From positions 62,001-126,000 of the forward strand of contig OU015678.1 in NCBI GenBank assembly GCA_907165275.2: a DNA stretch of 64,000 nucleotides, written 5' to 3'. Each line of letters begins with the position of its first letter. Position 1 is the stretch's first letter. The stretch is from Zygaena filipendulae. Lineage: Eukaryota > Arthropoda > Insecta > Lepidoptera > Zygaenidae. This document shows positions 1 through 7,945 of the stretch, one piece after another. The translations under genes were made by a program, and so were the position numbers. Below the pieces are notes generated by a model. That model saw only the letters and a list, made by a program, of their open reading frames with translations, ran no database searches and was not told where the DNA came from.

Positions 1-675
1 TATGGAAGGAACGACAGATTGGATGGCGCATGATCCAGATGCCTGTATAACCTTCTTTGGGTTCACAGGATCCACTCCATCTTGAGGCGAGGAAACCCCG
101 CCCTCAATGTTCAATGCCGGGTGGGCTTTTACCTTCTTTTCTTGGGCCGCGGTGGAAGACTGCGCGACCCTCTGCTTACTGGTGCAAGCCTCGGCTCTAA
201 GCTCCTGGCGCCTAGCCAGCAGCAGCTCAAGCCGGTAGCGCATTTCTTTGGGCACGTACTTCTCGACGTCATCCGTAGAATGATGATACAATGCCTTTTG
301 CCGGGGGGTGGCGTTCGCCACCTCGATGACCCCGAACACCATGTCGTCCAGTTCCTTGGTGAGGGTCCTCACGAAGACCTCTCCCTCCTGACGCACCTTC
401 TCTTTTATTTGCGACTCGCTCATGACAGCGAGATTCGCCTCCCACTCCTTAACACGCATCATGTCCTTCCATGCCAAGAATTGTTGGTATTTGGGTGGCC
501 TTGGATCTGGAGGTGGCCACCCCTCACCCCCACTTAAAACTACACCTTCCCGTCTACGCGTTGCTGCCCCCCCCACATACGAGGGGCGGCCCGGAGCTTG
601 TCCGGGGTGGGACTGGCCGGCCCTTTCGGGGCCGGTACCCACGTGGGGATTTTTTTCACAAGCGCGCTTATCCAT
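1..675 (-). CDS. SART-like ORF1 protein, N-terminal 225 codons (partial)
   Basis: I translated the minus strand from the ATG at 675-673 (starts MDKRACEKNPHV) and found no stop to position 1. The first ~38 residues are nearly the same as the ORF1 of the complete element (start at 10819). They are followed by a Gly/Pro/Asp motif (GGEGWPPPDPRPPK) that is also recognisable in the other two ORF1s. After that the sequence is unrelated at a glance: a charged region with many Glu, Lys and Arg residues and no zinc knuckle yet. In this family ORF1 is the RNA-binding, Gag-like protein that makes RNPs and targets the telomere; that role is inferred from the family. The CCHC end of the protein is outside the window. 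Confidence 0.75.
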   Translation of the reverse strand, partial: MDKRACEKNPHVGTGPERAGQSHPGQAPGRPSYVGGAATRRREGVVLSGGEGWPPPDPRPPKYQQFLAWKDMMRVKEWEANLAVMSESQIKEKVRQEGEVFVRTLTKELDDMVFGVIEVANATPRQKALYHHSTDDVEKYVPKEMRYRLELLLARRQELRAEACTSKQRVAQSSTAAQEKKVKAHPALNIEGGVSSPQDGVDPVNPKKVIQASGSCAIQSVVPSI

Positions 676-986
676 GGTTTGCTATTTAAATTGTCGAGGT
701 ATGCCCCCCGTGACGGCCTCGTATCCGGGCCACAGTCCCCGGCGAACCCCCCGGCGACCGCCACAAGCGGGGGATCCGGGGTAATTTTTTATAGAGGTTT
801 TCTTCCTCGCGGTCCACGTTTTACGGTGAACCCTCGGTCCCACTCTGAGCCGCGAGACATGACCACGACACTCAGAGCGGGATTACGATATGCTAGCGGG
901 TCCGCTTAGCTTCACGGCTGGGAAAGATGCATCCAGCCGCTACTAAGCCCCCTCGCCACGACAAGGCGCGGACCCGGTTGAGGGGG
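1..986 (-). mobile_element. SART-family telomeric non-LTR retrotransposon, copy C (5' end only, runs off window)
   Basis: The 5' end of this minus-strand element abuts a CCTAA tract at 987. It contains a 5' UTR (676-986) almost identical to that of the complete element at 4403-11133; I count about three differences over roughly 205 bases. ORF1 begins at 675 and stays open to the window edge. The sense strand is the TTAGG strand, the orientation known for SART rather than TRAS elements. The rest of the element lies outside the window. Confidence 0.85.
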
Positions 987-1013
987 AACCTAACCTAACC
1001 TAACCTAACCTAA

Positions 1014-1015
<2 letters not shown>
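987..1015. repeat. Telomeric (CCTAA)n tract between SART copies
   Basis: 29 bases of perfect CCTAA repeat (TTAGG on the minus strand) lie between the 5' end of copy C and the poly(A) of copy B. This is the insertion target of the elements. Confidence 0.95.
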
Positions 1016-1062
<47 letters not shown>

Positions 1063-1064
<2 letters not shown>

Positions 1065-1364
1065 GTGGAGAAACGCTAGGACATCGCGTACCACCCACCG
1101 TGGGGACGGCGGGTGGTTATGCCGGGCTCCGACCGGCTAAAACTCCACGGCACTCCTTCCAAGTCGCACAGTGACGGGGGGGCGGTGACCGCTATAGCAT
1201 ATCCGCCCCCCGCCGCGACCACGCCCTCATGGTGTTACCGGGCGACCATCTACAAAGGCGCGCCGGAGTGTCCGGGACGCGCCTTTCTTCTTCGCGCTCC
1301 TTAATGGGGACGCACCTTCCCCACGGTACGCCCCCAGGAGTGGCGAAGGTGGTGGTGAGGGGTG
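1063..1364 (-). other. 3' UTR of copy B with terminal hairpin
   Basis: Non-coding. About 30-60 nt from the poly(A) junction is an inverted repeat, ACCACCC at 1090-1096 and GGGTGGT at 1111-1117, matching in position and flanks the hairpin in copy A (4475-4500). In Bombyx SART1 the 3' UTR is required for recognition by the element's reverse transcriptase; by analogy this is the likely trans-recognition signal. Confidence 0.6.
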
Positions 1365-4025
1365 TCAGTCCTCGTCCATGATGACCTCTATAGCAAGAGG
1401 GCCACCGGAGACGACTTCCCCCACCTGTGCCACCGCCGCGGGCGACTCCTGCCCAGCCTCGGGCCGGGCAGCACCGACGGCGACCGGAGGCGCTCCGGTC
1501 GTCTTAGGCGTCCGCCTTGGACTCCGCTTGGGGGCGCCACAAGATGGCGACCCCAAGCGGTGCCCCGCTGGTTTGCCAGCCTCGGCGCACAAGATACACC
1601 TAGGCCGGCTGCTGCACATCGCCGCTATGTGGCCGGACAGGCCGCAGCGGTAGCACAAGCCACTTCTGTCGACCTCTGCGGTGCATGTCCGCCCCACATG
1701 ACCAGCATGAAGGCAGCGGAAGCACCGCAGGGGCCGATGTGCCAGCAGGGTTACCCTGGCTGACATCCACCCCACCAATATGCGCCCTTTTAGCGCCAGC
1801 GCCTTTGCGGCAGCCACTGGGCAGCGCACCCAGATGCTGCCAGTGCCGGAGGGGCCAAGGCGGATTTCTCCAACCGAGATAGACCCCACCGGACAACTCC
1901 CTTCCTGAGCGACCTTCGCGGCGACCTCCCCTCGGGTGACCGAGTCGTCCAGGCCGGAAATGCGCAATTCAGCACATTTAACCGGCCTGTCGACCCGTAG
2001 GTCTTCCGCGGGGAAGACGCTGCGGATCGCAGCGGCGAGGGCATCAGCCTTCTCGCCGCTTGCCACGCCTGGCAGCTCCAAGATACGCGCCCCAGTGGCG
2101 CCGCGCCGGAGCCTGATGTCACTGACTCCAAGGTCGGACAAGTTTATTCTTGTCCGAGCCTGGGTCAGGACCTCCTTGTAGCTCAGCCCTCGCCCCTCAG
2201 CATCCGACTGCAACTGCAGGACAACTGCCGAGGAGCGGGGGATGCGCAACTTCTTGGGAGCTGGCGCTGCAGCCCCTTTCGCCTTCGCCCCTCTTGGGCC
2301 ACTCTTGGATGCCGCCGGCTTCGGCGCCACCCGTTCAGACGCCGAAGTCGGGGCAGCCCTCCCCTTCTTTTTCTTCTTCTTCTTTCCCCGCTTCACCACC
2401 TCCGAGTAGCTAGCGCTCGCTGCAGCTGGCACCGGAGGGTGTGGGCGGGGAGCAACCGACACGGGGTCCGGAGGAGAAGCCCTCTTGTTGGCCGGCTTCT
2501 TCTTCGCCCCCTTGTTGCCCGGTGAGCCTCCCGGGGTCTTCGCAGTTCCGCCGGCGGGGCCACGTCGCTCCGCCGACGGAGGCGCGGTCCCTCGCACCTC
2601 GTGTTGCAGGGGGGGGCGCGGGCGGTCGGGCACCCGCCTCCCCTCGATACGGGCGTCCACAAGGTGCCCTATCATGTCCAGGAGCTCCCTCGAAATGGGA
2701 TGCTCCATGGGACCTTGCGCTGGCCTCTCGGTGGGCACAGCCGCTTCGACCCGTGCTCGAGACTCCGCGCGGAAAGCGGCGAACTCTTTACGGAGTCCGT
2801 CGATCTCCGCTCGGAGGCGAGCATTCTCCGCCGCCAGGCGGGCCGTCTCCTTGGATACGGAGTGATCTGCGAGGGCCTTAGCCCGGTCCTCGATCCGGGC
2901 CGCCGCCTCCTTCAGGTCACGAATGAACGTGCCCTTTAGGTTACCCGACTTGGCGGCGACCTGGCACACGATCTCCGTATCCCGGAATATCCCGTCCCGG
3001 AGGTCGCCGGCTGTCTCGACATTTGCCGAGACCCCGGCCACCCCAGAGCTCGAGCCCGCGCCCGCTCTGGCGACGCGGTCCTCCACGCTGCGCCTAGGCG
3101 CGTCCTCCTCTCCATAGCGAAGGACCACCTCCCTCCCCCCGCCAGCGGATCGACCCCTACTGGACGATCCGCTGGAGGGGGACGGGCCCCGGCCCCTCAC
3201 ACCTCCACGCTCCAACCGAGCTTTGACAGCGAGGGGAGCGCCCTCTGGCGAGGCATCCAGGTCCATAAGACCCTCCGCTCGCAGTCTCTTCCTCGTGGCA
3301 CTGCTGTCGCGGGACGGTGTTCCGCCTTCGGCGTCCGGTACCGCCCGCGCACTCCCAGCCGGCAGGATCGGTGAGGGTGCCCGCTCACTCAGACGCTCTC
3401 GCTCCTTAGCCGCCGCCAGATGCCTCCGCCTCATCTCCAGGAAGAAGAGAGTCCTGGCTTGCAGGTCGCTCCTGAAGAGCGCCCGGATCTCCTCCTCGGG
3501 TAGCGTCATCGCTTTGCGGACCCTGCCCGGGAAGCTGGACTTTAGGGACGGGTCCAGCCTGTACCTCTCCGCATCCTCAATCGTCCTCCTGGTGTATATT
3601 TCGCAGTGCCTCGCGACCTTCGCCTCTATCTCCCCCTCCGACATGGAAGACAGATCGCGGGGCCAACCCTCCCAGTTCATCACCTCCCACGATTTCATGA
3701 GGCGCGGACGCCGCTTCCCGGCTGCATCGAGAGCCGCCAGCACCAGCTCCCAAACCTGCTTCTCCTCCTCATCCTCCCCAGGTGGGTCGGACGCACCCTC
3801 GCACCTCTCCGCACTCAAGTCCATTGGGCTTGCCGTAGTCGTTTGCGTTTTGGGGGGCCTTGGATCAAGAGGCGGCCCCCCCTCACCCCCAAAACATGGT
3901 TTGTCCGATCCCACATACCTGGCGGACGCGGATGAATCCGCGGCGCCAGCCGGACAGCCTGGACCCGCAGGCCCAGGGGGGGATTCGCCCCCGTGGGTAG
4001 TCTCTTTTTTGATTGAGCTAGCCAT
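1365..4025 (-). CDS. SART-like ORF1 (Gag-like, CCHC zinc knuckles) of copy B
   Basis: 886 codons without interruption. I chose the ATG at 4025 (MASSIKKET) because the frame upstream to 4235 has only a TTG and corresponds to 5' UTR sequence shared with the other copies. The order is: a short head, the conserved GGEGGPPLDPRPPK motif, a charged and coiled-coil-like middle (around SRxLAAENARLRAEIDGLR), a Pro/Ala/Lys-rich linker, a conserved domain beginning near 'RIPRSSAVVLQL', and three zinc knuckles near the C terminus: CFRCLHAGHVGRTC, CYRCGLSGHIAAMC and a longer CILCAEAG...C. The last ~280 residues align well with ORF1 of copy A, but identity is clearly well short of complete, so this is a separate subfamily. 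Expected role: RNA packaging and telomere targeting. The intact frame with no ORF2 is unusual. Confidence 0.85.
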   Translation of the reverse strand: MASSIKKETTHGGESPPGPAGPGCPAGAADSSASARYVGSDKPCFGGEGGPPLDPRPPKTQTTTASPMDLSAERCEGASDPPGEDEEEKQVWELVLAALDAAGKRRPRLMKSWEVMNWEGWPRDLSSMSEGEIEAKVARHCEIYTRRTIEDAERYRLDPSLKSSFPGRVRKAMTLPEEEIRALFRSDLQARTLFFLEMRRRHLAAAKERERLSERAPSPILPAGSARAVPDAEGGTPSRDSSATRKRLRAEGLMDLDASPEGAPLAVKARLERGGVRGRGPSPSSGSSSRGRSAGGGREVVLRYGEEDAPRRSVEDRVARAGAGSSSGVAGVSANVETAGDLRDGIFRDTEIVCQVAAKSGNLKGTFIRDLKEAAARIEDRAKALADHSVSKETARLAAENARLRAEIDGLRKEFAAFRAESRARVEAAVPTERPAQGPMEHPISRELLDMIGHLVDARIEGRRVPDRPRPPLQHEVRGTAPPSAERRGPAGGTAKTPGGSPGNKGAKKKPANKRASPPDPVSVAPRPHPPVPAAASASYSEVVKRGKKKKKKKGRAAPTSASERVAPKPAASKSGPRGAKAKGAAAPAPKKLRIPRSSAVVLQLQSDAEGRGLSYKEVLTQARTRINLSDLGVSDIRLRRGATGARILELPGVASGEKADALAAAIRSVFPAEDLRVDRPVKCAELRISGLDDSVTRGEVAAKVAQEGSCPVGSISVGEIRLGPSGTGSIWVRCPVAAAKALALKGRILVGWMSARVTLLAHRPLRCFRCLHAGHVGRTCTAEVDRSGLCYRCGLSGHIAAMCSSRPRCILCAEAGKPAGHRLGSPSCGAPKRSPRRTPKTTGAPPVAVGAARPEAGQESPAAVAQVGEVVSGGPLAIEVIMDED

Positions 4026-4373
4026 GTTTTTGGTGCTATTCCTCTCGGGGTATGCCCCCCGTGACGGCCTGGCATCCGGGCCACTAACCCCGGCGGACCC
4101 CCCACCGACCGCCACAAGCAGGGGAATCCGGGGTAATTTTTTATAGAGGTTTTCTTCCTCGCAGCCCATAAGAATGGGCCCTCGGTCCCGCCGCGAGGCG
4201 GGATTACGATATGTATGTTTGGTCCGCGGGAGCAAAGCTCCTACCCACCATACCTAGCCAATGCCTGGAGGCATTGACTAGATATCGCGGGCTTTCCCCT
4301 ATCCGCCACCTGGGGACGCGCCGTGTCGGAGTTGTCTCTCCGCCCACCCGGACAGAACCGGGCAGGTCCACGG

Positions 4374-4400
4374 AACCTAACCTAACCTAACCTAACCTAA

Positions 4401-4402
<2 letters not shown>
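4374..4402. repeat. Telomeric (CCTAA)n tract between SART copies
   Basis: 29 bases of perfect repeat between the 5' end of copy B and the poly(A) of copy A. The length is exactly that of the tract at 987-1015. Confidence 0.95.
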
Positions 4403-4449
<47 letters not shown>

Positions 4450-4450
<1 letters not shown>

Positions 4451-4779
4451 ACCCAGGGAAAATGCTTTATGCATACCACCGCCATGAGGCGGGCGGTGGT
4501 TATGTGGGACTCCGCCCTGATAAGGGCGATCTACCCACTAAAAACCCTGGGGTGTTCCTCCTCATCGCCTAGCGTCGAGGCCGCGGGAATCGCTCGCGCA
4601 TGCTCCGCGACCCCGACGGCGCTGGCCCGCTTTATGCGGGCCCCTGCTCAGAATAACAGGAAAACTGCTGCCCAGAATTAAAAGTGGCGCGCCGGAACAC
4701 CTAACGCGCCACTTACCAACCCGAGGTCCTTTCACTCTAAGACGGTAGAGTGCCCCACTCTACCGCCCAGAGGACCTCG
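4450..4779 (-). other. 3' UTR of copy A with terminal hairpin
   Basis: Non-coding. A clear inverted repeat (ACCACCGCC 4475-4483, GGCGGTGGT 4492-4500) lies ~25-50 nt before the poly(A). Copy B carries the same arrangement in a diverged sequence, which suggests a conserved RNA structure. Confidence 0.6.
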
Positions 4780-7700
4780 CTACGGGGGTTGGAGACCACC
4801 TACGTCTCGCCTCCTACCCCGTCTTCTGGGGCGGCGATTGGGAGGGGCGGACGCTGACTGCTCCCTTTCCCGCTCCGCGGTCTCCTTCTGCGAGATGACG
4901 TCCTCGCAGAAGGAGAGAACCGCCGCCCATGCGTTTTCGCTACCCACCATAGTTGAAACGACGGTGGGCAGGGAAAGATCCCTTCCTATTTCTGCGGTGA
5001 GGACGCGGCGCTGCTCGGCCCAGGCTGAGCACTCTTCAACAGTATGCTGCGCCGTGTCCTCATCGCAGGTTCCGCAGTGGTGGCACGAGGCCGTCGGCTC
5101 TCTTCCGGCAATCTTGCACAGGTACTTACCGAAACAACCATGTCCGGAAAGCACCTGCGTCAGCCGGAAGGAAGTGGTGCCCTTCCGCCTGTCCGTCCAT
5201 TCTTTTAGAACGGGACGGACAGCTCCGACAGTTCTTAGGCCGGCAGATGGAGCTGCCAGCCTATTCACCCATCTTTCCATCATTGCCTGTCGGAGATGGA
5301 ATCTCCGCGCTTCAATCGCCCTTGGCGGGGGATATTCCCCCCTGGCACGACACTCCGCCCGCCACAAGTATAGTGACGAGAGGAGTTCCGCCTCAAGATC
5401 CCAGGGGGGGGACCCCGCCAGGACGCACGCCGCCTCATAAGAGATGGTGCGATAACCTCGTACTACTCTGACGGCTAGGACCCGTTGCGGTCTTCGCAGA
5501 AGGGTCCTGGAATGGGCCGTCAGAGTGTCCGCCCAGATTGGCGCCCCGTACAGGGCCATGGATCGCACCACCCCCAAGTAAAGGCGGCGGCAGTTAGCAC
5601 TCGGTCCCCCAAGATTGGGCAGCAACGTGCTGAGCGCACCGGCTGCCCGGGTGAGCTTGGGGGACAAGCGGCTGAAGTGCTCGCGGAAATTCCAGCGGCT
5701 ATCGAGGACGAGTCCCAAGTACTTCATATTCGACCCGACCTCGATGCGGACACCACTTACGGCAATATAGGACCCAGGAGGTGGGCGCGCCCGAGGCCCG
5801 TGGAAACATATGGCCTCAGATTTTTCCAGCGCCACCCCGAGCCCCAATTGCCTTATCCTGCCGACGGCCTGTGCCACTCCCAGAGTGGCAAGACGGGCAG
5901 CCTCTCTGTAGTCCTTACCCCGGGCCACCACCAGTGTGTCATCTGCATAACAGATGACGTCAAGGCCCGGGGGAGGGGAGCCCCGCAGAACCCAATCATA
6001 TCCGATGTTCCACAGGAGTGGTCCAAGTACCGACCCCTGCGGAACACCGCACTCCATTTCCCTCCGCAGGATGTTATTGTCCCGCCCCACACAAGTGATG
6101 TGCCTGTCCTGGAGGTAGGACCCGACGATCTGCCTAAGGTAAGGAGGCACCCGATGATAGCAGAGTGCCTCCCTGATGCAGCTCCAGGGCAGAGTGTTAA
6201 AGGCGTTGGCGATGTCAAGAGACACCGCCAAGGCCACTCCGCCCCGGGTCGTTGCCTGGTCCGAGAGGGCCCGGACGCGTTGGATCGCGTCTATTGTCGA
6301 CCGGCCCTCTCGGAAACCGTACTGGCTGTCTGCCAGGTCAGGTCCCACCTCCCGCAGGTGCTCGATGAGGCGGCGAGCAATGACTCGCTCAAACAGTTTC
6401 GCCACCTCATCCAGCAGCACTATGGGGCGGTATGCGGAGGGTGAATCCGCGGGGCGCCCCTCTTTTTTAAGCAGGACGAGACTGCCCGTCTTCCACTGGC
6501 GGGGAAACCGTCCCGACTCAAGGCAGGCGTTGAGAAGCCTGCCGAGCCGGTCCCCTAGGGCGTTGAAAGCCAAGACCCACGCGCGGCCGGGGATACCGTC
6601 TGGCCCCGGGGCAGTAGTTTTGCCCCGGAGACGGAGAACGGCCGCGCTTAGTTCTGCCGGCGAAACAGCCGGCACCCCGTTGTCAGAATCCCCCTCTGAG
6701 TTGTCCAGGTGGGGGTTCATTTGTGGCAGAGGGTGGTCATTTGCACTGGGAAACAGTGCGGACACCACCCTCTCCAGTAGTTGGGGTTGGAGACTCTGCG
6801 TAACTGGGGGCGCCGCGGAGCGAAGTTTTTTCCGCACCGCCTTGTACGGGCGCCCCCATGGATCGTGGTTGAGAGTCTCCAAGAACTCCTCTCTCGCTCG
6901 GGTCTTGGCCTCGCTGATGGCGATCTGCAGGGCCTTTTTCCTCTCTTTGTAGGCCCTGTGCAGATCGGCTTCCACCGTCGCGTCTCGGAGCCGCCGCCTG
7001 CGGCTCCTGGTGTACTGGCGCCGCGCATCTACGCAGCTCCTACGGAGAACTGCAATCTCTTGCGACCACCAGTACACCCGACGCGCGGGAGGTCGAGGCC
7101 TGACCCGGGGCATGGCCGCGTCACAAACGTCGGTCATTGTGACCCGGAACCAGGCCGCCTCCTCTTCGACCTCCACAGGCTCGGCTGGATATTCAAGCCA
7201 AGCCTTGACGATGGAAGCTTCCATCAGCAAGTCTGTATCCAGACTTTTCAACGCCCATCTTGGGGGGGACGGGGTGTGCCTCGTGGGGCGGCGTGAGTCC
7301 GGGATGCCGGCAGGGGTGGAGAGGTCGAATCTTATATAGAGATGATCCGACAGGGTCTCCACCCCCTCCAGGACTGTCCAATCCCGGACTCTGTGTCCGA
7401 TGGCAGGGGAAGTGAACGTTACGTCCACAATGGACCCCCCCTGCTGACGGACACACGTGTTTATCGAGCCTCGGTTTGCTATACCGAGGCCGATGTTCGC
7501 CGCCCACTCCTCCAACGTCTCACCGAAGACATCCGTTCTGGGACATCCCCACGCCATAGATTTGGCGTTGAGATCCCCCAGAAAGACCACCGGACAGGGC
7601 AGGGACCTTATAGTGGAGCCCACCCTGTCAAGGAATGTCTCGAACTCGGCGAGAGTCTTGTTGGGGGAGAAATACACCCCGACCACGACGGTTTCCCCTG

Positions 7701-7938
7701 TAGATACAGCGACGTAACCGTCGCCTCTGCCAATGAGGCTGAGGGGTACGTCGCTGGCCTGACTACCGATAATGGCTACCGAGCCCCTCAGATCCCCAAA
7801 CCAATTATCTCTGGGGGGGATATAGTAGGGCTCGGCAGCCACGGTCACATCAATTGACCACTGCGCCGCGCTTTGGACAAGCAGGTCCTGGGCAGCGGCG
7901 CAGTGGTTTATATTCGCCTGGAGGAAGCGATGGGCCAT
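4780..7938 (-). CDS. SART-like ORF2: AP-like endonuclease and reverse transcriptase
   Basis: 1052 residues, intact. Residues ~1-205 are an APE-type endonuclease: QANINHC near the N terminus, AAEPY at ~34-38, GDLNAKS at ~121-127 and the SDH catalytic end at ~197-199. The reverse transcriptase spans ~437-735: APGPDG at ~443, SLDIANAF at ~573, GVPQGSVLGPLLWN at ~631-644 and the catalytic YADD at ~664-667. A C-terminal zinc motif CHHC..(H)..C lies at about 965-985. In this family the endonuclease nicks the telomeric repeat and the 3' end primes reverse transcription. No RNase H domain is seen. The ATG is 7 nt after the ORF1 stop. In Bombyx SART1 the stop and start overlap (UAAUG) and ORF2 is made by termination-reinitiation, so translation here probably also depends on coupling. 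Confidence 0.93.
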   Translation of the reverse strand: MAHRFLQANINHCAAAQDLLVQSAAQWSIDVTVAAEPYYIPPRDNWFGDLRGSVAIIGSQASDVPLSLIGRGDGYVAVSTGETVVVGVYFSPNKTLAEFETFLDRVGSTIRSLPCPVVFLGDLNAKSMAWGCPRTDVFGETLEEWAANIGLGIANRGSINTCVRQQGGSIVDVTFTSPAIGHRVRDWTVLEGVETLSDHLYIRFDLSTPAGIPDSRRPTRHTPSPPRWALKSLDTDLLMEASIVKAWLEYPAEPVEVEEEAAWFRVTMTDVCDAAMPRVRPRPPARRVYWWSQEIAVLRRSCVDARRQYTRSRRRRLRDATVEADLHRAYKERKKALQIAISEAKTRAREEFLETLNHDPWGRPYKAVRKKLRSAAPPVTQSLQPQLLERVVSALFPSANDHPLPQMNPHLDNSEGDSDNGVPAVSPAELSAAVLRLRGKTTAPGPDGIPGRAWVLAFNALGDRLGRLLNACLESGRFPRQWKTGSLVLLKKEGRPADSPSAYRPIVLLDEVAKLFERVIARRLIEHLREVGPDLADSQYGFREGRSTIDAIQRVRALSDQATTRGGVALAVSLDIANAFNTLPWSCIREALCYHRVPPYLRQIVGSYLQDRHITCVGRDNNILRREMECGVPQGSVLGPLLWNIGYDWVLRGSPPPGLDVICYADDTLVVARGKDYREAARLATLGVAQAVGRIRQLGLGVALEKSEAICFHGPRARPPPGSYIAVSGVRIEVGSNMKYLGLVLDSRWNFREHFSRLSPKLTRAAGALSTLLPNLGGPSANCRRLYLGVVRSMALYGAPIWADTLTAHSRTLLRRPQRVLAVRVVRGYRTISYEAACVLAGSPPWDLEAELLSSLYLWRAECRARGEYPPPRAIEARRFHLRQAMMERWVNRLAAPSAGLRTVGAVRPVLKEWTDRRKGTTSFRLTQVLSGHGCFGKYLCKIAGREPTASCHHCGTCDEDTAQHTVEECSAWAEQRRVLTAEIGRDLSLPTVVSTMVGSENAWAAVLSFCEDVISQKETAEREREQSASAPPNRRPRRRGRRRDVGGLQPP

Positions 7939-7945
7939 TTTCCCC

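Larger units (their letters stand above)
1016..4373 (-). mobile_element. ORF1-only SART-like retrotransposon, copy B
   Basis: A minus-strand element bounded by CCTAA tracts on both sides. In sense order it has a 5' UTR, one long ORF1 (4025-1365), a ~300-nt 3' UTR (1364-1063) and a 47-nt poly(A) tail (T-run 1016-1062). There is no endonuclease or reverse transcriptase reading frame anywhere in it, and none is possible because ORF1 is followed directly by the 3' UTR. The 3' UTR has the same layout as that of the complete copy A. It must therefore depend on enzymes supplied in trans if it moves. Confidence 0.85.

Noticed and set aside
4026..4235. N-terminal extension of the copy B ORF1
   Set aside because: The upstream frame has no ATG (only TTG) and matches the shared 5' UTR of the other SART copies. 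The ATG at 4025 fits the homologous start better.
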